DNA of 50,213 bases, taken from Syntrophobacteraceae bacterium (lineage in GTDB: Bacteria; Desulfobacterota; Syntrophobacteria; Syntrophobacterales; Syntrophobacteraceae). Each line of letters starts with the position of its first letter. Positions within the stretch are counted from its first letter, which is position 1. The stretch is from assembly GCA_031292195.1 (NCBI GenBank), contig JARLHP010000004.1, positions 1-50,213 of the forward strand. The letters are read 5' to 3'. Both the position numbers and the translations under genes were made by a program. Positions 16,438 to 24,747 of the stretch are shown here, one piece after another. The notes under the pieces are model-generated. The model was given only the letters and a program-made list of their open reading frames with translations, was not told the origin of the DNA and searched no databases.

Positions 16438-17049
16438 ATGAAAGTGCTAATCGTCTATTACAGCACGTATGGCAACGTATTCAGTATGGCGAAGCTTGTC
16501 GCGGAAGGAGTGAGTGAAGTTGCCGGGGCCGAACCGGTGCTTCGGCGCGTACCCGAACTGATGCCCGAGTCCCTGGTCGAATCCAATGCGGACATGAAGG
16601 CCGGAAGGGATGCCCAGAAAGACGTTGTCCTGGTGACTACGGATGATTTCAAAGAGGCCGGGGCCATCGCCTTTGGCACGCCCACCAGGTTTGGAAACGT
16701 CTCGGCCCAGCTCAAAAACCAGATCGATCAACTCTCCGGGCTATGGCTGCAGGGCGGTTTTGAAGGTAAGCCGGCCGGCGTCTTCGTATCCACCGCAAGC
16801 CTCCACGGCGGGCAGGAGACCACGGCCCTGACGCTCATGGCCCCGCTGCTCCATTTGGGAATGGTGCTGGTCGGCGTTCCCTATTCAGTGCAGGAACTCT
16901 TCACTACCACGGGCGGCGGTTCCCCCTACGGGCCGGGACACATTGCCGGACCCGACGGCAAAAGGGGTGTCGATCCCCAGGAGGCCGCCATCTGCCGCAC
17001 TTTCGGGCGCAGGCTGGCACAGATCGGTCTCAAACTGCAAAACGGTTGA
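16438..17049 (+). CDS. wrbA: NAD(P)H:quinone oxidoreductase, flavodoxin-like WrbA
   Basis: A 203-residue flavoprotein beginning MKVLIVYYSTYGNVFSMA, the FMN phosphate-binding loop of the WrbA family. It has the second FMN loop in GTPTRFGNVSAQLKNQID and the SVQELFTTTGGGSPYG segment. WrbA reduces quinones by two electrons and protects against redox stress in the cytoplasm. AGGAG lies 7 nt before the ATG. It lies alone between a REP-containing stretch and the second ligase copy; a hairpin at 17114-17160 could end its transcript. Confidence 0.95.
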   Translation: MKVLIVYYSTYGNVFSMAKLVAEGVSEVAGAEPVLRRVPELMPESLVESNADMKAGRDAQKDVVLVTTDDFKEAGAIAFGTPTRFGNVSAQLKNQIDQLSGLWLQGGFEGKPAGVFVSTASLHGGQETTALTLMAPLLHLGMVLVGVPYSVQELFTTTGGGSPYGPGHIAGPDGKRGVDPQEAAICRTFGRRLAQIGLKLQNG

Positions 17050-17113
17050 TGCCGCCCGCACCGGCGCCAAAATTCAACCGCTGTTTTCTTCTTTAAAATT
17101 TCGATCCCGCTTT

Positions 17114-17160
17114 AGGGCCTCCATCCTCATTAAGTCATTCCGATTGTGGCTGGAGGCCCT
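17114..17160 (+). terminator. Likely terminator after wrbA
   Basis: AGGGCCTCCA (17114-17123) pairs with TGGAGGCCCT (17151-17160), followed by TTCAT. It is a homologue of the hairpin at 12968-13014. Confidence 0.55.
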
Positions 17161-17250
17161 TTCATATTGCCTCCGGAAGCTAAAGGCCTTCGTTTGACAC
17201 TAGCCTTGGAGGCCCCGCGCCGCCGCTTTTTTCGTTCCCTGTGCCCAAGT

Positions 17251-17292
17251 AGCTATAAAATAGCTTGACCGGAAGTCAACTGCGTGTAAAAT
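17251..17292 (+). promoter_or_regulatory. Promoter and candidate operator of second acyl-CoA ligase
   Basis: TTGACC (17265-17270), 16 bp, TAAAAT (17287-17292), with the perfect inverted repeat AGCTAT-AAA-ATAGCT at 17251-17265. Identical in layout to 13105-13146. Confidence 0.65.
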
Positions 17293-17500
17293 TTCCGACC
17301 CATGGAAGAAAACTCAAAATGAGTTCTCGACTTACGGAAAAGGCGATTGCGTTTATTACGGCGCCAACGTCCCTCATTCGGGCGGAAGGTTGGGAGCCTA
17401 GGGTGGGCGCAAGTTTTTTGGGAATGGCAACCCCGACTGCGGCGGCACGCCGCCGGCAATCCGGCTGTGCGGGGCGCGCCGCCTCGAATCGGAGTGCGGA

Positions 17501-18991
17501 ATGAACATTGCGAAAAACCTGGAGCGGGCAAGTCTTTACTTTCCGGGAAAACCTGCGTTGATATTCGAAGGGCGGACCTATTCCTACGGGGAACTGAACG
17601 GGCGGGTGAATCGGCTGGCCAATGCGCTAAAGGGGCTGGGGGTGAATAAGGGGGACAGGGTGGGCGTGTTTTTGCCCAACATCCCGGCTTTCCCCATGGC
17701 CTACTTCGCCGTGCAGAAGCTGGGGGCCATTGCGGTTTCGATTAACGTGATGTCGAAGAAAAGGGAAATAAACTATATAGCCGGCGACTCCGGTTGCAAG
17801 GTTCTTTTCACCACGTCCGAACTGCGAAGCGAAGTTCCCGTGGAGGAATTGCCCGCGCTTGAAAAGATAATAATAGCCGAAGGCGAAGCCGGAAACGATC
17901 TGGACATGGAAACTCTTATCTCCGAGGGTAGCGGTGATCTGCGCAGCCTGGAGATGGACCCGGACGATCCGGCGGCCATTTTGTACACTTCCGGGACCAC
18001 CGGCTTTCCCAAGGGCGCCACCCTCACTCACCGAAACGTTCTGTCCAATTCCACTTCGGCGGGCAATCACTCCCTGGTGACTTGCGAGGACCGGATGCAG
18101 CTCTTTTTGCCCCTCTTTCACTGTTTCGGTCAGAATTACATCATGAATGCGGCTTTCAACAAATGCGCCACCCTCGTGCTGCATCGCCGGTTTGAGCCCG
18201 AACCGGTGCTCGAGGCGGTGGTCGCCCACCGCGTGACCATGCTCTTTGCCGTTCCGACCATTTTTATCCACTTCCTGAATATGGACACCTCCCGGTACGA
18301 CCTGTCCAGTCTGCGCTACTTCTTTACGGCCGCCGCCACCATGCCGCTGGAAACCGCGCTTCAGTGGAAGGAAAAATTTGGTATCTCCACCCACGAAGGT
18401 TACGGGCTGACGGAGTGTTCGCCCTTCGCGCTCTACAATCACAATTACAAGTTTAAGCACGGCAGCCTGGGAACACCGATCGAAAACGTGGACGTGATGA
18501 TTGCCGACGAGGAAGGCAACCAGGCCCCCTTAGGGGAGCAGGGAGAAATACTGGTCCGGGGTCCAAACGTCATGAAGGGCTACTGGGGCAAGCCGGAGGC
18601 GACCGAAAAGGCGATCCGAAACGGGTGGCTTCATACGGGCGACATAGGCAAGATGGACGAAGAAGGTTATTTCTACATCACCGACCGGTTGAAGGACATG
18701 ATTAACGCGGCCGGCTTCAATGTCTATCCCAACGAGGTGGAACAGGTGCTCTACCAGCACCCGGCCGTCCAGGAGGCGGCCGTCTACGGTGTGTCCGATC
18801 CTGTCAGGGGCGAAACGGTCTACGCCAGTGTCGTCCTTAGAGAAGGCATGCAGGTAGGCGAAGAAGGTATTATCGAGTTTTGCCGGGCCAATATGTCGGC
18901 CTACAAAGTGCCCCGCAAGATCGTCCTGACCAATGAACTGCCCAAGAGCCCCACGGGCAAAATTTTGAAGCGAGTATTGCGTGGAGACTGA
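17501..18991 (+). CDS. Long/medium-chain acyl-CoA ligase (AMP-forming), copy 2
   Basis: The 496-residue product is colinear with, and very similar to, the ligase at 13352-14845 over its whole length. It keeps ILYTSGTTGFPKGATLTH, GYGLTECSP and SPTGKILKR. Differences cluster in the middle, for example GISTHEGYGLTECSPFALYNH against GIPACEGYGLTECSPHSLYNH, near the acyl pocket, so substrate range may differ. The shared 250-bp leader shows that duplication included the control region. Downstream, after about 100 bp, begins the beta-oxidation operon, so this copy is the one more likely co-regulated with it. Confidence 0.93.
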   Translation: MNIAKNLERASLYFPGKPALIFEGRTYSYGELNGRVNRLANALKGLGVNKGDRVGVFLPNIPAFPMAYFAVQKLGAIAVSINVMSKKREINYIAGDSGCKVLFTTSELRSEVPVEELPALEKIIIAEGEAGNDLDMETLISEGSGDLRSLEMDPDDPAAILYTSGTTGFPKGATLTHRNVLSNSTSAGNHSLVTCEDRMQLFLPLFHCFGQNYIMNAAFNKCATLVLHRRFEPEPVLEAVVAHRVTMLFAVPTIFIHFLNMDTSRYDLSSLRYFFTAAATMPLETALQWKEKFGISTHEGYGLTECSPFALYNHNYKFKHGSLGTPIENVDVMIADEEGNQAPLGEQGEILVRGPNVMKGYWGKPEATEKAIRNGWLHTGDIGKMDEEGYFYITDRLKDMINAAGFNVYPNEVEQVLYQHPAVQEAAVYGVSDPVRGETVYASVVLREGMQVGEEGIIEFCRANMSAYKVPRKIVLTNELPKSPTGKILKRVLRGD

Positions 18992-19095
18992 TAAACCGGC
19001 GCGGTTGGGGTCCTGAAGAATCGGCGCGCGCCCGGTTGATACTGTGCGATTTTGGGAACCATTTCCATCCCTTTATTTTTGACTATGGAGGCAAA

Positions 19096-21135
19096 ATGAA
19101 AGATATCACCACAATCGGTGTCGTAGGCGCCGGCAATATGGGGTCGGGCATTGCGCAAAAGCTGGCTCAGGAAGGCTTGAACGTAGTGCTGGTGGATATG
19201 AAGGAGGAGTTTGTTCAGCGCGGAATCGCCACCATCACCACCATTCTCGAACAGGGTATCGAGAGAAAGATATTTACCCGGGAGCAGGTAAGCGAGACTC
19301 TTGGCCGCATTCACGGAACGGCCGATCTAAAAGAACTCGCCGACGTGGACCTGGTTATCGAGGCGGTGTTCGAAGACGAAAATATCAAAAAGGACCTCTT
19401 CAAAAAGCTCGACGCCATCTGTTCCAAGGATACCATCCTGGCCACAAATACTTCCAGCTACTATGTGTCCGAAATGGCCAAGGCGACCGGCAGGCCGGAC
19501 CGCTTTGTGGGGATGCACTACTTTTTTCACCCGGCCAAAAACCGGCTTCTGGAAATCGTTCCCCACCTCGGGACAAGCGAGGAGACGGTGAACCGGGCCC
19601 TTGAGGTCGGCCGGCTCCATTCCAAGACCACCATAGTGGTCAAAGACGCCTCCGGTTTTTGCGTAAACAGGTTTTTCAGTCCTCTTCTCACCGAATCCGT
19701 GCAAATCCTGAGCGACGGGATCGCCAACATCGCCACGATCGAGGAGGCCGGAAAACGCGCTTTTAACATCGGAATGGGCGCCTTCGAGCTTATGAATGTA
19801 ACGGGAATACCCATCGAGGTACACGCCTCGACAACTTTTGGCCGCGAACTGGGGTCGCTCTACGATACGCCGAAGCTCCTGCGCGAGCAGATGGCGTCGG
19901 GCAAAAACTGGGACCTTTCCGGCGAAATCGACGAGTCCAGGATGGAAGAAATCCTCGAGCGGCTGTGGGGCGCCTGCCTGGGCGCCGCCGCGGCCCTGGT
20001 GAGCGAAGGGATCGCATCCATCGAGGATACCGACCGGGGGGCCAAGGTGGGACTGCGCTGGCAGCAGGGACCCTTCGAGATTGTGAACCGCCTGGGAATC
20101 GAGAGGGCCTGCAAACTGGTCGAAGCCATGACCGTGCGCTACTCGGATTTCAAGATGCCCGAAATCCTGGTGAAGCAAAAGCAACTCGGAAAACCCTTCG
20201 AGTTCCAGATCGTGGATCTTGCGGTCCGAAACGGCGTGGCCACGGTGACCATCAATCGTCCCGAAGCTATGAACGCGCTAAACGAAACCGTGGTGTCCCA
20301 GCTCATCGACAAATTCGGGGCGGCGGAAGCCGATCCGAGCGTGCGGGCCATAGTCTTCCGGGGCGCGGGGAAAGCCTTTGTGGCCGGCGCCGACATCCGC
20401 TATTTCATCGATAATATCAAAAGCGGCCGCATTGACGATACGTGCGCCTTTACCAAAAAGGGGCACGAGTTCCTGCTGCGGGTCGAAGAGTCTTCCAAAA
20501 TCACTGTGGCCGTGCTCGACGGGCTCTCCCTGGGGGGCGGAAGCGAACTGGCCCTGGCCTGCCAGGCCATCGTGGCAACCGCGGCGGGCTCCATGGGATT
20601 TCCCGAGACGGCCATAGGGATTTTCCCCGGTCTGGGCGGAATGATACGCTCTGCCCGGCAGATCGGGACCGATCTGGCCAAATACTATGTTTTTACGGGC
20701 AAAACCCTGTCTGCGCAGGACTGCTTCGACCTGGGGCTGATAACCAGGCTGGTGCGGCCTCAGGACCTGGAAAGGGCCGTAGCCGAGGTATGCTCGGGAG
20801 CAAAGCCCGACAAATATCGCTCGCGTGAGATTCCCGCCAGGTTTTCCGATCTGGCCGCACTCTGTTCGGCCCAAAACGTGAAACTGCTTTTCGCCGGGCA
20901 AAAACCTGCGGGCGTCCCCGACAAATTGGCCGAGGCCACTCTCAAGGCTCTTTCCCGCAAGGCCCCCCTGGCCTTGAAGACCGCCGATGAACTTATCGAC
21001 GCCCAACAGAAGGTCTCCATCCGCGAGGCCGTGGAACTCGAGCTTGCCAGGCTGCATTACATCTTTTCCACCGAGGATGCCCTGGCCGGGCTATCCTCGC
21101 TCGGCGGCAAGCCGCCCGTGTACTCGGGCAAATAG
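19096..21135 (+). CDS. Fused 3-hydroxyacyl-CoA dehydrogenase / enoyl-CoA hydratase
   Basis: A 679-residue bifunctional enzyme with the dehydrogenase first. The NAD-binding motif GVVGAGNMGSGIAQ is at residues 8-21, followed by the dehydrogenase C-terminal domains to about residue 370. A crotonase domain starts near residue 370, with the oxyanion segment GAGKAFVAGADI and both glutamates, in GGGSELALAC and PETAIGIFPGLGG. This order is the reverse of FadB, where the hydratase is N-terminal. It hydrates enoyl-CoA and oxidises the 3-hydroxyacyl-CoA. The ATG at 19096 has GGAGG upstream; the longer frame from 19036 is unlikely. Thiolase follows after 41 bp. Confidence 0.94.
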   Translation: MKDITTIGVVGAGNMGSGIAQKLAQEGLNVVLVDMKEEFVQRGIATITTILEQGIERKIFTREQVSETLGRIHGTADLKELADVDLVIEAVFEDENIKKDLFKKLDAICSKDTILATNTSSYYVSEMAKATGRPDRFVGMHYFFHPAKNRLLEIVPHLGTSEETVNRALEVGRLHSKTTIVVKDASGFCVNRFFSPLLTESVQILSDGIANIATIEEAGKRAFNIGMGAFELMNVTGIPIEVHASTTFGRELGSLYDTPKLLREQMASGKNWDLSGEIDESRMEEILERLWGACLGAAAALVSEGIASIEDTDRGAKVGLRWQQGPFEIVNRLGIERACKLVEAMTVRYSDFKMPEILVKQKQLGKPFEFQIVDLAVRNGVATVTINRPEAMNALNETVVSQLIDKFGAAEADPSVRAIVFRGAGKAFVAGADIRYFIDNIKSGRIDDTCAFTKKGHEFLLRVEESSKITVAVLDGLSLGGGSELALACQAIVATAAGSMGFPETAIGIFPGLGGMIRSARQIGTDLAKYYVFTGKTLSAQDCFDLGLITRLVRPQDLERAVAEVCSGAKPDKYRSREIPARFSDLAALCSAQNVKLLFAGQKPAGVPDKLAEATLKALSRKAPLALKTADELIDAQQKVSIREAVELELARLHYIFSTEDALAGLSSLGGKPPVYSGK

Positions 21136-21176
21136 TGGGCGTCGAACAACCCTGAAACTGACCGGAGGTATTTTAG

Positions 21177-22364
21177 ATGTTTCAAAAAGCGTTTATTCCC
21201 TACAAGGGCTATTATTGCACTCCCTTTTGCCGGTGGCAGGGGGCTTTTGCCAATGAGAATTCCCTCGTACTCGGCGCCGAAACGGCCAAAAGATGGTTCG
21301 CCACCAAAAGTTACGACATGTCGGAGTTCGACTACACCTTTTTCGGCATAACTGTCGGCCAGCACCACTGGTTTTACGGCGGAACCTGGGTTAACTCCAT
21401 GATCGGTCTTCAGATTCCGGCCATCAATATCATGCAGGCCTGCTCGACCGGAACGACCTGTGTCTACAATGCCGCCCTGGCCATCGAACACGACCAGATG
21501 AAAAGCCCCATATGTCTGACGACCGACCGACTCTCCAACGGACCTCACACCATATGGCCCAATCCCAACGGGCCCGGCGGCGAGGTGATTTCCGAAAACT
21601 GGGCCATGGATAATTTCAACAGCGACCCGGTCACCGGGCTTCCCATGATCCAGACCGCCGAAAACGCGGCCAAAAAGGCCGGGCTCACCCGCGAGCAGGC
21701 CGATGAACTGGCGCTGCGACGCTACGAACAGTACCTGGATTCCATGAAGGATGACCGCGCCTTCCAGAAACGGTACATGTTTCCGGTGGAAGTGAAGATT
21801 TCCAAGAAAAAAACAGTGGTTGTCGATGCCGACGAGGGCATAATGCCCACCACCAGGGAGGGGCTTGCCTCCCTCAGGCCGGTCCTTCCCGGCGGCATTC
21901 ACACCTTTGGCGCCCAGACTCACCCGGCAGATGGCAATGCGGTTATCCTGGTCACCACCAGGGAGCGGGCCGCCGCGATGAGCGGCAATTCCGCCCCCGT
22001 TATCCAGGTGATTTCCTACGGCTTTGCCCGGGTGGAGAAGGCCCACATGCCCATGGCCCCGGTCCCGGCGGCCCGCATGGCCCTGGAGCGCGCCGGCCTC
22101 TCCATCAAGGACGTATCGGTCATCAAGACCCACAATCCTTTCGCCGCCAACGACCTGTATTTCTGCAAGGAATTCGGTGTTGATTTTAACAGTTTCAACA
22201 ACTACGGCTCTTCGCTCGTTTTCGGCCATCCCCAGGCCCCGACCGTTCCAAGGCTGATAATCGAGGGAATCGAAGAAGCCGTGATGAAGGGCGGAGGATA
22301 CGTGCTCATCACCGGGTGCGCCGCCGGAGACACCGGGGCCGCCCTGGTTTTGAAAGTGAATTAA
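21177..22364 (+). CDS. Thiolase-family acetyl-CoA acyltransferase
   Basis: A 395-residue thiolase. The nucleophile is Cys89 in NIMQACSTGTT. The C-terminal active-site parts are THNPFAAND, NNYGSSLVFGHPQAP and GCAAGDTGAAL. These are recognisable but diverge from classical FadA (NRxCxSG, NxxGGxxAxGHP), so this belongs to an outlying thiolase branch common in anaerobic degraders. It would cleave 3-ketoacyl-CoA to acetyl-CoA and a shortened acyl-CoA. The ATG has GGAGG upstream. It lies between the dehydrogenase/hydratase and the acyl-CoA dehydrogenase in one operon. Confidence 0.88.
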   Translation: MFQKAFIPYKGYYCTPFCRWQGAFANENSLVLGAETAKRWFATKSYDMSEFDYTFFGITVGQHHWFYGGTWVNSMIGLQIPAINIMQACSTGTTCVYNAALAIEHDQMKSPICLTTDRLSNGPHTIWPNPNGPGGEVISENWAMDNFNSDPVTGLPMIQTAENAAKKAGLTREQADELALRRYEQYLDSMKDDRAFQKRYMFPVEVKISKKKTVVVDADEGIMPTTREGLASLRPVLPGGIHTFGAQTHPADGNAVILVTTRERAAAMSGNSAPVIQVISYGFARVEKAHMPMAPVPAARMALERAGLSIKDVSVIKTHNPFAANDLYFCKEFGVDFNSFNNYGSSLVFGHPQAPTVPRLIIEGIEEAVMKGGGYVLITGCAAGDTGAALVLKVN

Positions 22365-22378
22365 TTTTAAAAAATTGG

Positions 22379-22412
22379 GGGGGTGGCGGGGGCATGAGCC
22401 GCCGCCACCCCC
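22379..22412 (+). other. Intercistronic hairpin between thiolase and acyl-CoA dehydrogenase
   Basis: GGGGGTGGCGG (22379-22389) pairs perfectly with CCGCCACCCCC (22402-22412) around a 12-nt loop. No T-run follows, so it is not a simple terminator. It may protect or separate the mRNA parts within the operon. Confidence 0.6.
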
Positions 22413-22435
22413 GCGGGATTGGAAAGATATGCCCA

Positions 22436-24184
22436 ATGGCCGACAAATATAAAGGTGGAAGTTTTCTTTTGATTGCCACAGACCCCGGGAGCATATTCAC
22501 TCCCGAGGATTTTGCCGATGAACATCGAATGCTTGCCAAAACCGTTTCGCGCTTTGTCGCCGACAAAGTCTTCCCGGTTATGGATGAGCTGGATGCGAAA
22601 AAAGAAGGATTGATGCGGGGCCTGATGGCGGAAGCCGCGGAACTGGGGCTTTTGGGCGCGGATATCCCCGAGGAATACGGCGGCTTTGAAATGGACGAGA
22701 TCTGTTCCACCATCATAGCCGAGGAAGTGGGAAGCGTGGGCTCCTTCGGGGTGACCCATGGGGGGCAGGTGGGGATAGGAAGCCTGCCCATCGTCTATTT
22801 CGGAAACGATTTGCAGAAACGCAAATATCTGCCTTCCGTCGCCAACGGAGAAAAGATCGCCGCCTATGCCCTGACCGAACCCGGTTCGGGCTCCGATGCG
22901 CTTTCCGCCAAGTCCCGGGCGGTGCTCAGCGCCGACGGTAAATTCTACGTCCTGAACGGGGCCAAGCAATTCATAACCAATGCCGGCATGGCCGATATCT
23001 TCATCGTCTACGCCAAAATCGACGGGGACAAGTTCAGCGCCTTCATCGTGGACGGGAACTCCGAAGGGCTTTCCACCGGGGCCGAAGAAAAGAAAATGGG
23101 CATCCGGGGCTCTTCTACCCGCAGCGTCTATTTCGACGACGTGAAAGTGCCGGTGGAAAATCAGCTGTTCGAAATCGGCCGCGGGCATGTGGTGGCTTTC
23201 AATATACTCAATATCGGCAGGCACAAGGTGTCGGCCAACGCTCTGGGCTGCGCCCGGGTTGCCCTGAACCTCTCCGCGGCTTACGCAAACGACCGTAAGC
23301 AGTTTGGTAAGCCCATAGCCGAGTTCGGGCTGATAGGGGAAAAACTCGCGCAGATGGCCGTTCGCATCTACACGGCCGAAAGCATGGTATACCGCACCGG
23401 CGGACTGCTAAACGACATGCTCCTCAGCCTGGACCGCGGCGGCCCGGACGGAGGGCGCCTGGCCGCCGCCGGAATCGAGGAATATGCCATCGAGTGTTCC
23501 CTGGGGAAGGTGTTCGCCAGCGAGGTGCAGGCTTACGCGGTCGACGAGGGGGTCCAGATTCACGGCGGCTACGGCTTCATCTCCGAATACGCCATAGAGA
23601 GGCTCTACAGGGACGCTCGCATAACCAGGATATTTGAAGGCACAAACGAGATAAACAGGACCATCATCCCCATCACCCTGCTTAGAAGGGCCAAAAAAGG
23701 TGATTTGCCCCTGCTGCGGGCGATTTCCGACCTTAAATCTCGCCTGGCCTCCGAAATCCCCCCGCGCTCAAACGAAGAGGAGCTGATCCAGGCCGCCAGG
23801 GATATTTTTCTCTTTACCCTGGGGGCGGCGCTGGAAACCTCGGGCGACGATCTTGTGAAGCAACAGGAAATCCTCGGCCGCCTGGCCGATCTGGCTATCC
23901 TGACCTATGCGATGGAAAGCGGTTTGCTCCGAGCCCGCAAAGCGGCGGGGAAGGGCGGGAGCGCCTTGCACAAGGCCGCCATGGCCAAAGCCTTTCTGTA
24001 CGAGGCGATTCCCGAAATGGAGACCACCGCCACCGAAATCCTCGCCGCCGTTTCGGCGGGCCCGCAACTGGCGGAGCTGCGGGCGCTTCTTGGCAAACTG
24101 GCCCACCACGTCCCGATCGACCTGATAGCCCTGAGGCGCCAAATCGCGGCCAAGGTATCCGAGGCGGGAAAGTACATCTCCTGA
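22436..24184 (+). CDS. Acyl-CoA dehydrogenase with C-terminal extension
   Basis: A 582-residue flavoenzyme. The acyl-CoA dehydrogenase core occupies about residues 35-420, with YALTEPGSGSDA, the FAD segment and the catalytic glutamate in RIFEGTNEINR. An extra helical domain of about 150 residues follows, as in very-long-chain and ACAD9-type enzymes. It introduces the first double bond in beta-oxidation and passes electrons to electron-transfer flavoprotein. The ATG at 22436 gives MADKYKGGSF; the weak ribosome site (GGAAAG) lies just after a strong intercistronic hairpin. Final gene of the beta-oxidation operon. Confidence 0.93.
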   Translation: MADKYKGGSFLLIATDPGSIFTPEDFADEHRMLAKTVSRFVADKVFPVMDELDAKKEGLMRGLMAEAAELGLLGADIPEEYGGFEMDEICSTIIAEEVGSVGSFGVTHGGQVGIGSLPIVYFGNDLQKRKYLPSVANGEKIAAYALTEPGSGSDALSAKSRAVLSADGKFYVLNGAKQFITNAGMADIFIVYAKIDGDKFSAFIVDGNSEGLSTGAEEKKMGIRGSSTRSVYFDDVKVPVENQLFEIGRGHVVAFNILNIGRHKVSANALGCARVALNLSAAYANDRKQFGKPIAEFGLIGEKLAQMAVRIYTAESMVYRTGGLLNDMLLSLDRGGPDGGRLAAAGIEEYAIECSLGKVFASEVQAYAVDEGVQIHGGYGFISEYAIERLYRDARITRIFEGTNEINRTIIPITLLRRAKKGDLPLLRAISDLKSRLASEIPPRSNEEELIQAARDIFLFTLGAALETSGDDLVKQQEILGRLADLAILTYAMESGLLRARKAAGKGGSALHKAAMAKAFLYEAIPEMETTATEILAAVSAGPQLAELRALLGKLAHHVPIDLIALRRQIAAKVSEAGKYIS

Positions 24185-24255
24185 ACTAAAAGGATGAAGA
24201 GCGCGGGGCCCCAATATTGTTGCTTTAATGCCAGGATGCAAAGAAAGAACTAAAA

Positions 24256-24280
24256 GTGCAGGGCGGATGCCGCCCTGCAC
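24256..24280 (+). terminator. Perfect hairpin downstream of the beta-oxidation operon
   Basis: GTGCAGGGCGG and CCGCCCTGCAC form an 11-bp perfect stem with an ATG trinucleotide loop, 72 bp after the acyl-CoA dehydrogenase stop. There is no T-run. It may act as a terminator or RNA 3'-end stabiliser. Confidence 0.45.
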
Positions 24281-24289
24281 CCGCCATTT

Positions 24290-24320
24290 CAGGCCGGCGC
24301 AAGTTCCGTGCGCCGGCCTG
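24290..24320. repeat. Perfect 12-bp-arm palindrome
   Basis: CAGGCCGGCGCA (24290-24301) pairs with TGCGCCGGCCTG (24309-24320) around a 7-nt loop, immediately after the previous hairpin. Confidence 0.6.
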
Positions 24321-24369
24321 ATGCATCGCGCCTTTGGCGCGACCTGGAGTTTGGACGTTTGGAGGATCC

Positions 24370-24401
24370 GTAGGTTGGGGTGAGCATCCGCGAACCCCAA
24401 C
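24370..24401 (+). repeat. 32-bp GTAG-type REP palindrome, copy 3
   Basis: Begins GTAGGTTGGGGTGAGC and ends CGCGAACCCCAAC; nearly identical to copy 5 at 35278-35309, differing by one base (CATCC against CCTCC). Confidence 0.9.
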
Positions 24402-24513
24402 AGGATTGCCCTGTAACTGGCGCCCCGGTTGATCCCATGCTCTTGCTCTTTTAAAATACAAGGTTGGGCTGGGACCGTAGAGGAGAATCGTTTTTGACGG
24501 GCCGGGAGCGGGG

Positions 24514-24545
24514 GTAGGGTGGGCAATAGCGAAGCGTTGCCCACC
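24514..24545 (+). repeat. 32-bp GTAG-type REP palindrome, copy 4
   Basis: Begins GTAGGGTGGGCAATAGCG and ends GCGTTGCCCACC; GGTGGGCAA pairs with TTGCCCACC. A divergent member with compensated arms. Confidence 0.88.
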
Positions 24546-24583
24546 GGGAAGTTCCCGGATGGACACTGAGTCTTGTGACGGGT

Positions 24584-24648
24584 GGCACGGGCAAGCATTG
24601 CCCGTGCCGAAGGAAAGAGGGTTTCCATGATGACGCGGTGATGTCGCT
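24584..24648. repeat. Second palindromic repeat family, copy A
   Basis: GGCACGGGCAA-GCA-TTGCCCGTGCC (24584-24608) is a perfect 11-bp-arm hairpin, followed by GAAGGAAAGAGGGTTTCCAT and GATGACGCGGTGATGTCGC. The same block recurs at 38594-38654 with changes in the arms. Confidence 0.75.
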
Positions 24649-24747
24649 CCCCGCCATGAAAAGTATTGTTCCTTTCGGGTCTTTACTCATGATAAACAGA
24701 TCATAAAGGCTTACGCCGGAAAGACGCATGGATCGAAAGGGATTACA

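Larger units (their letters stand above)
24185..24747. other. Hairpin- and REP-rich non-coding stretch
   Basis: About 560 bp holding two perfect hairpins (24256-24280; 24290-24320), a small GCGCC-TTT-GGCGC hairpin (near 24330), two REP copies (24370-24401; 24514-24545) and another palindrome repeat (24584-24648). No gene. Confidence 0.75.

Noticed and set aside
21057-22436. Minus-strand open frame opposite the thiolase (459 codons)
   Set aside because: Glycine/histidine-rich shadow without ribosome site or family signal.
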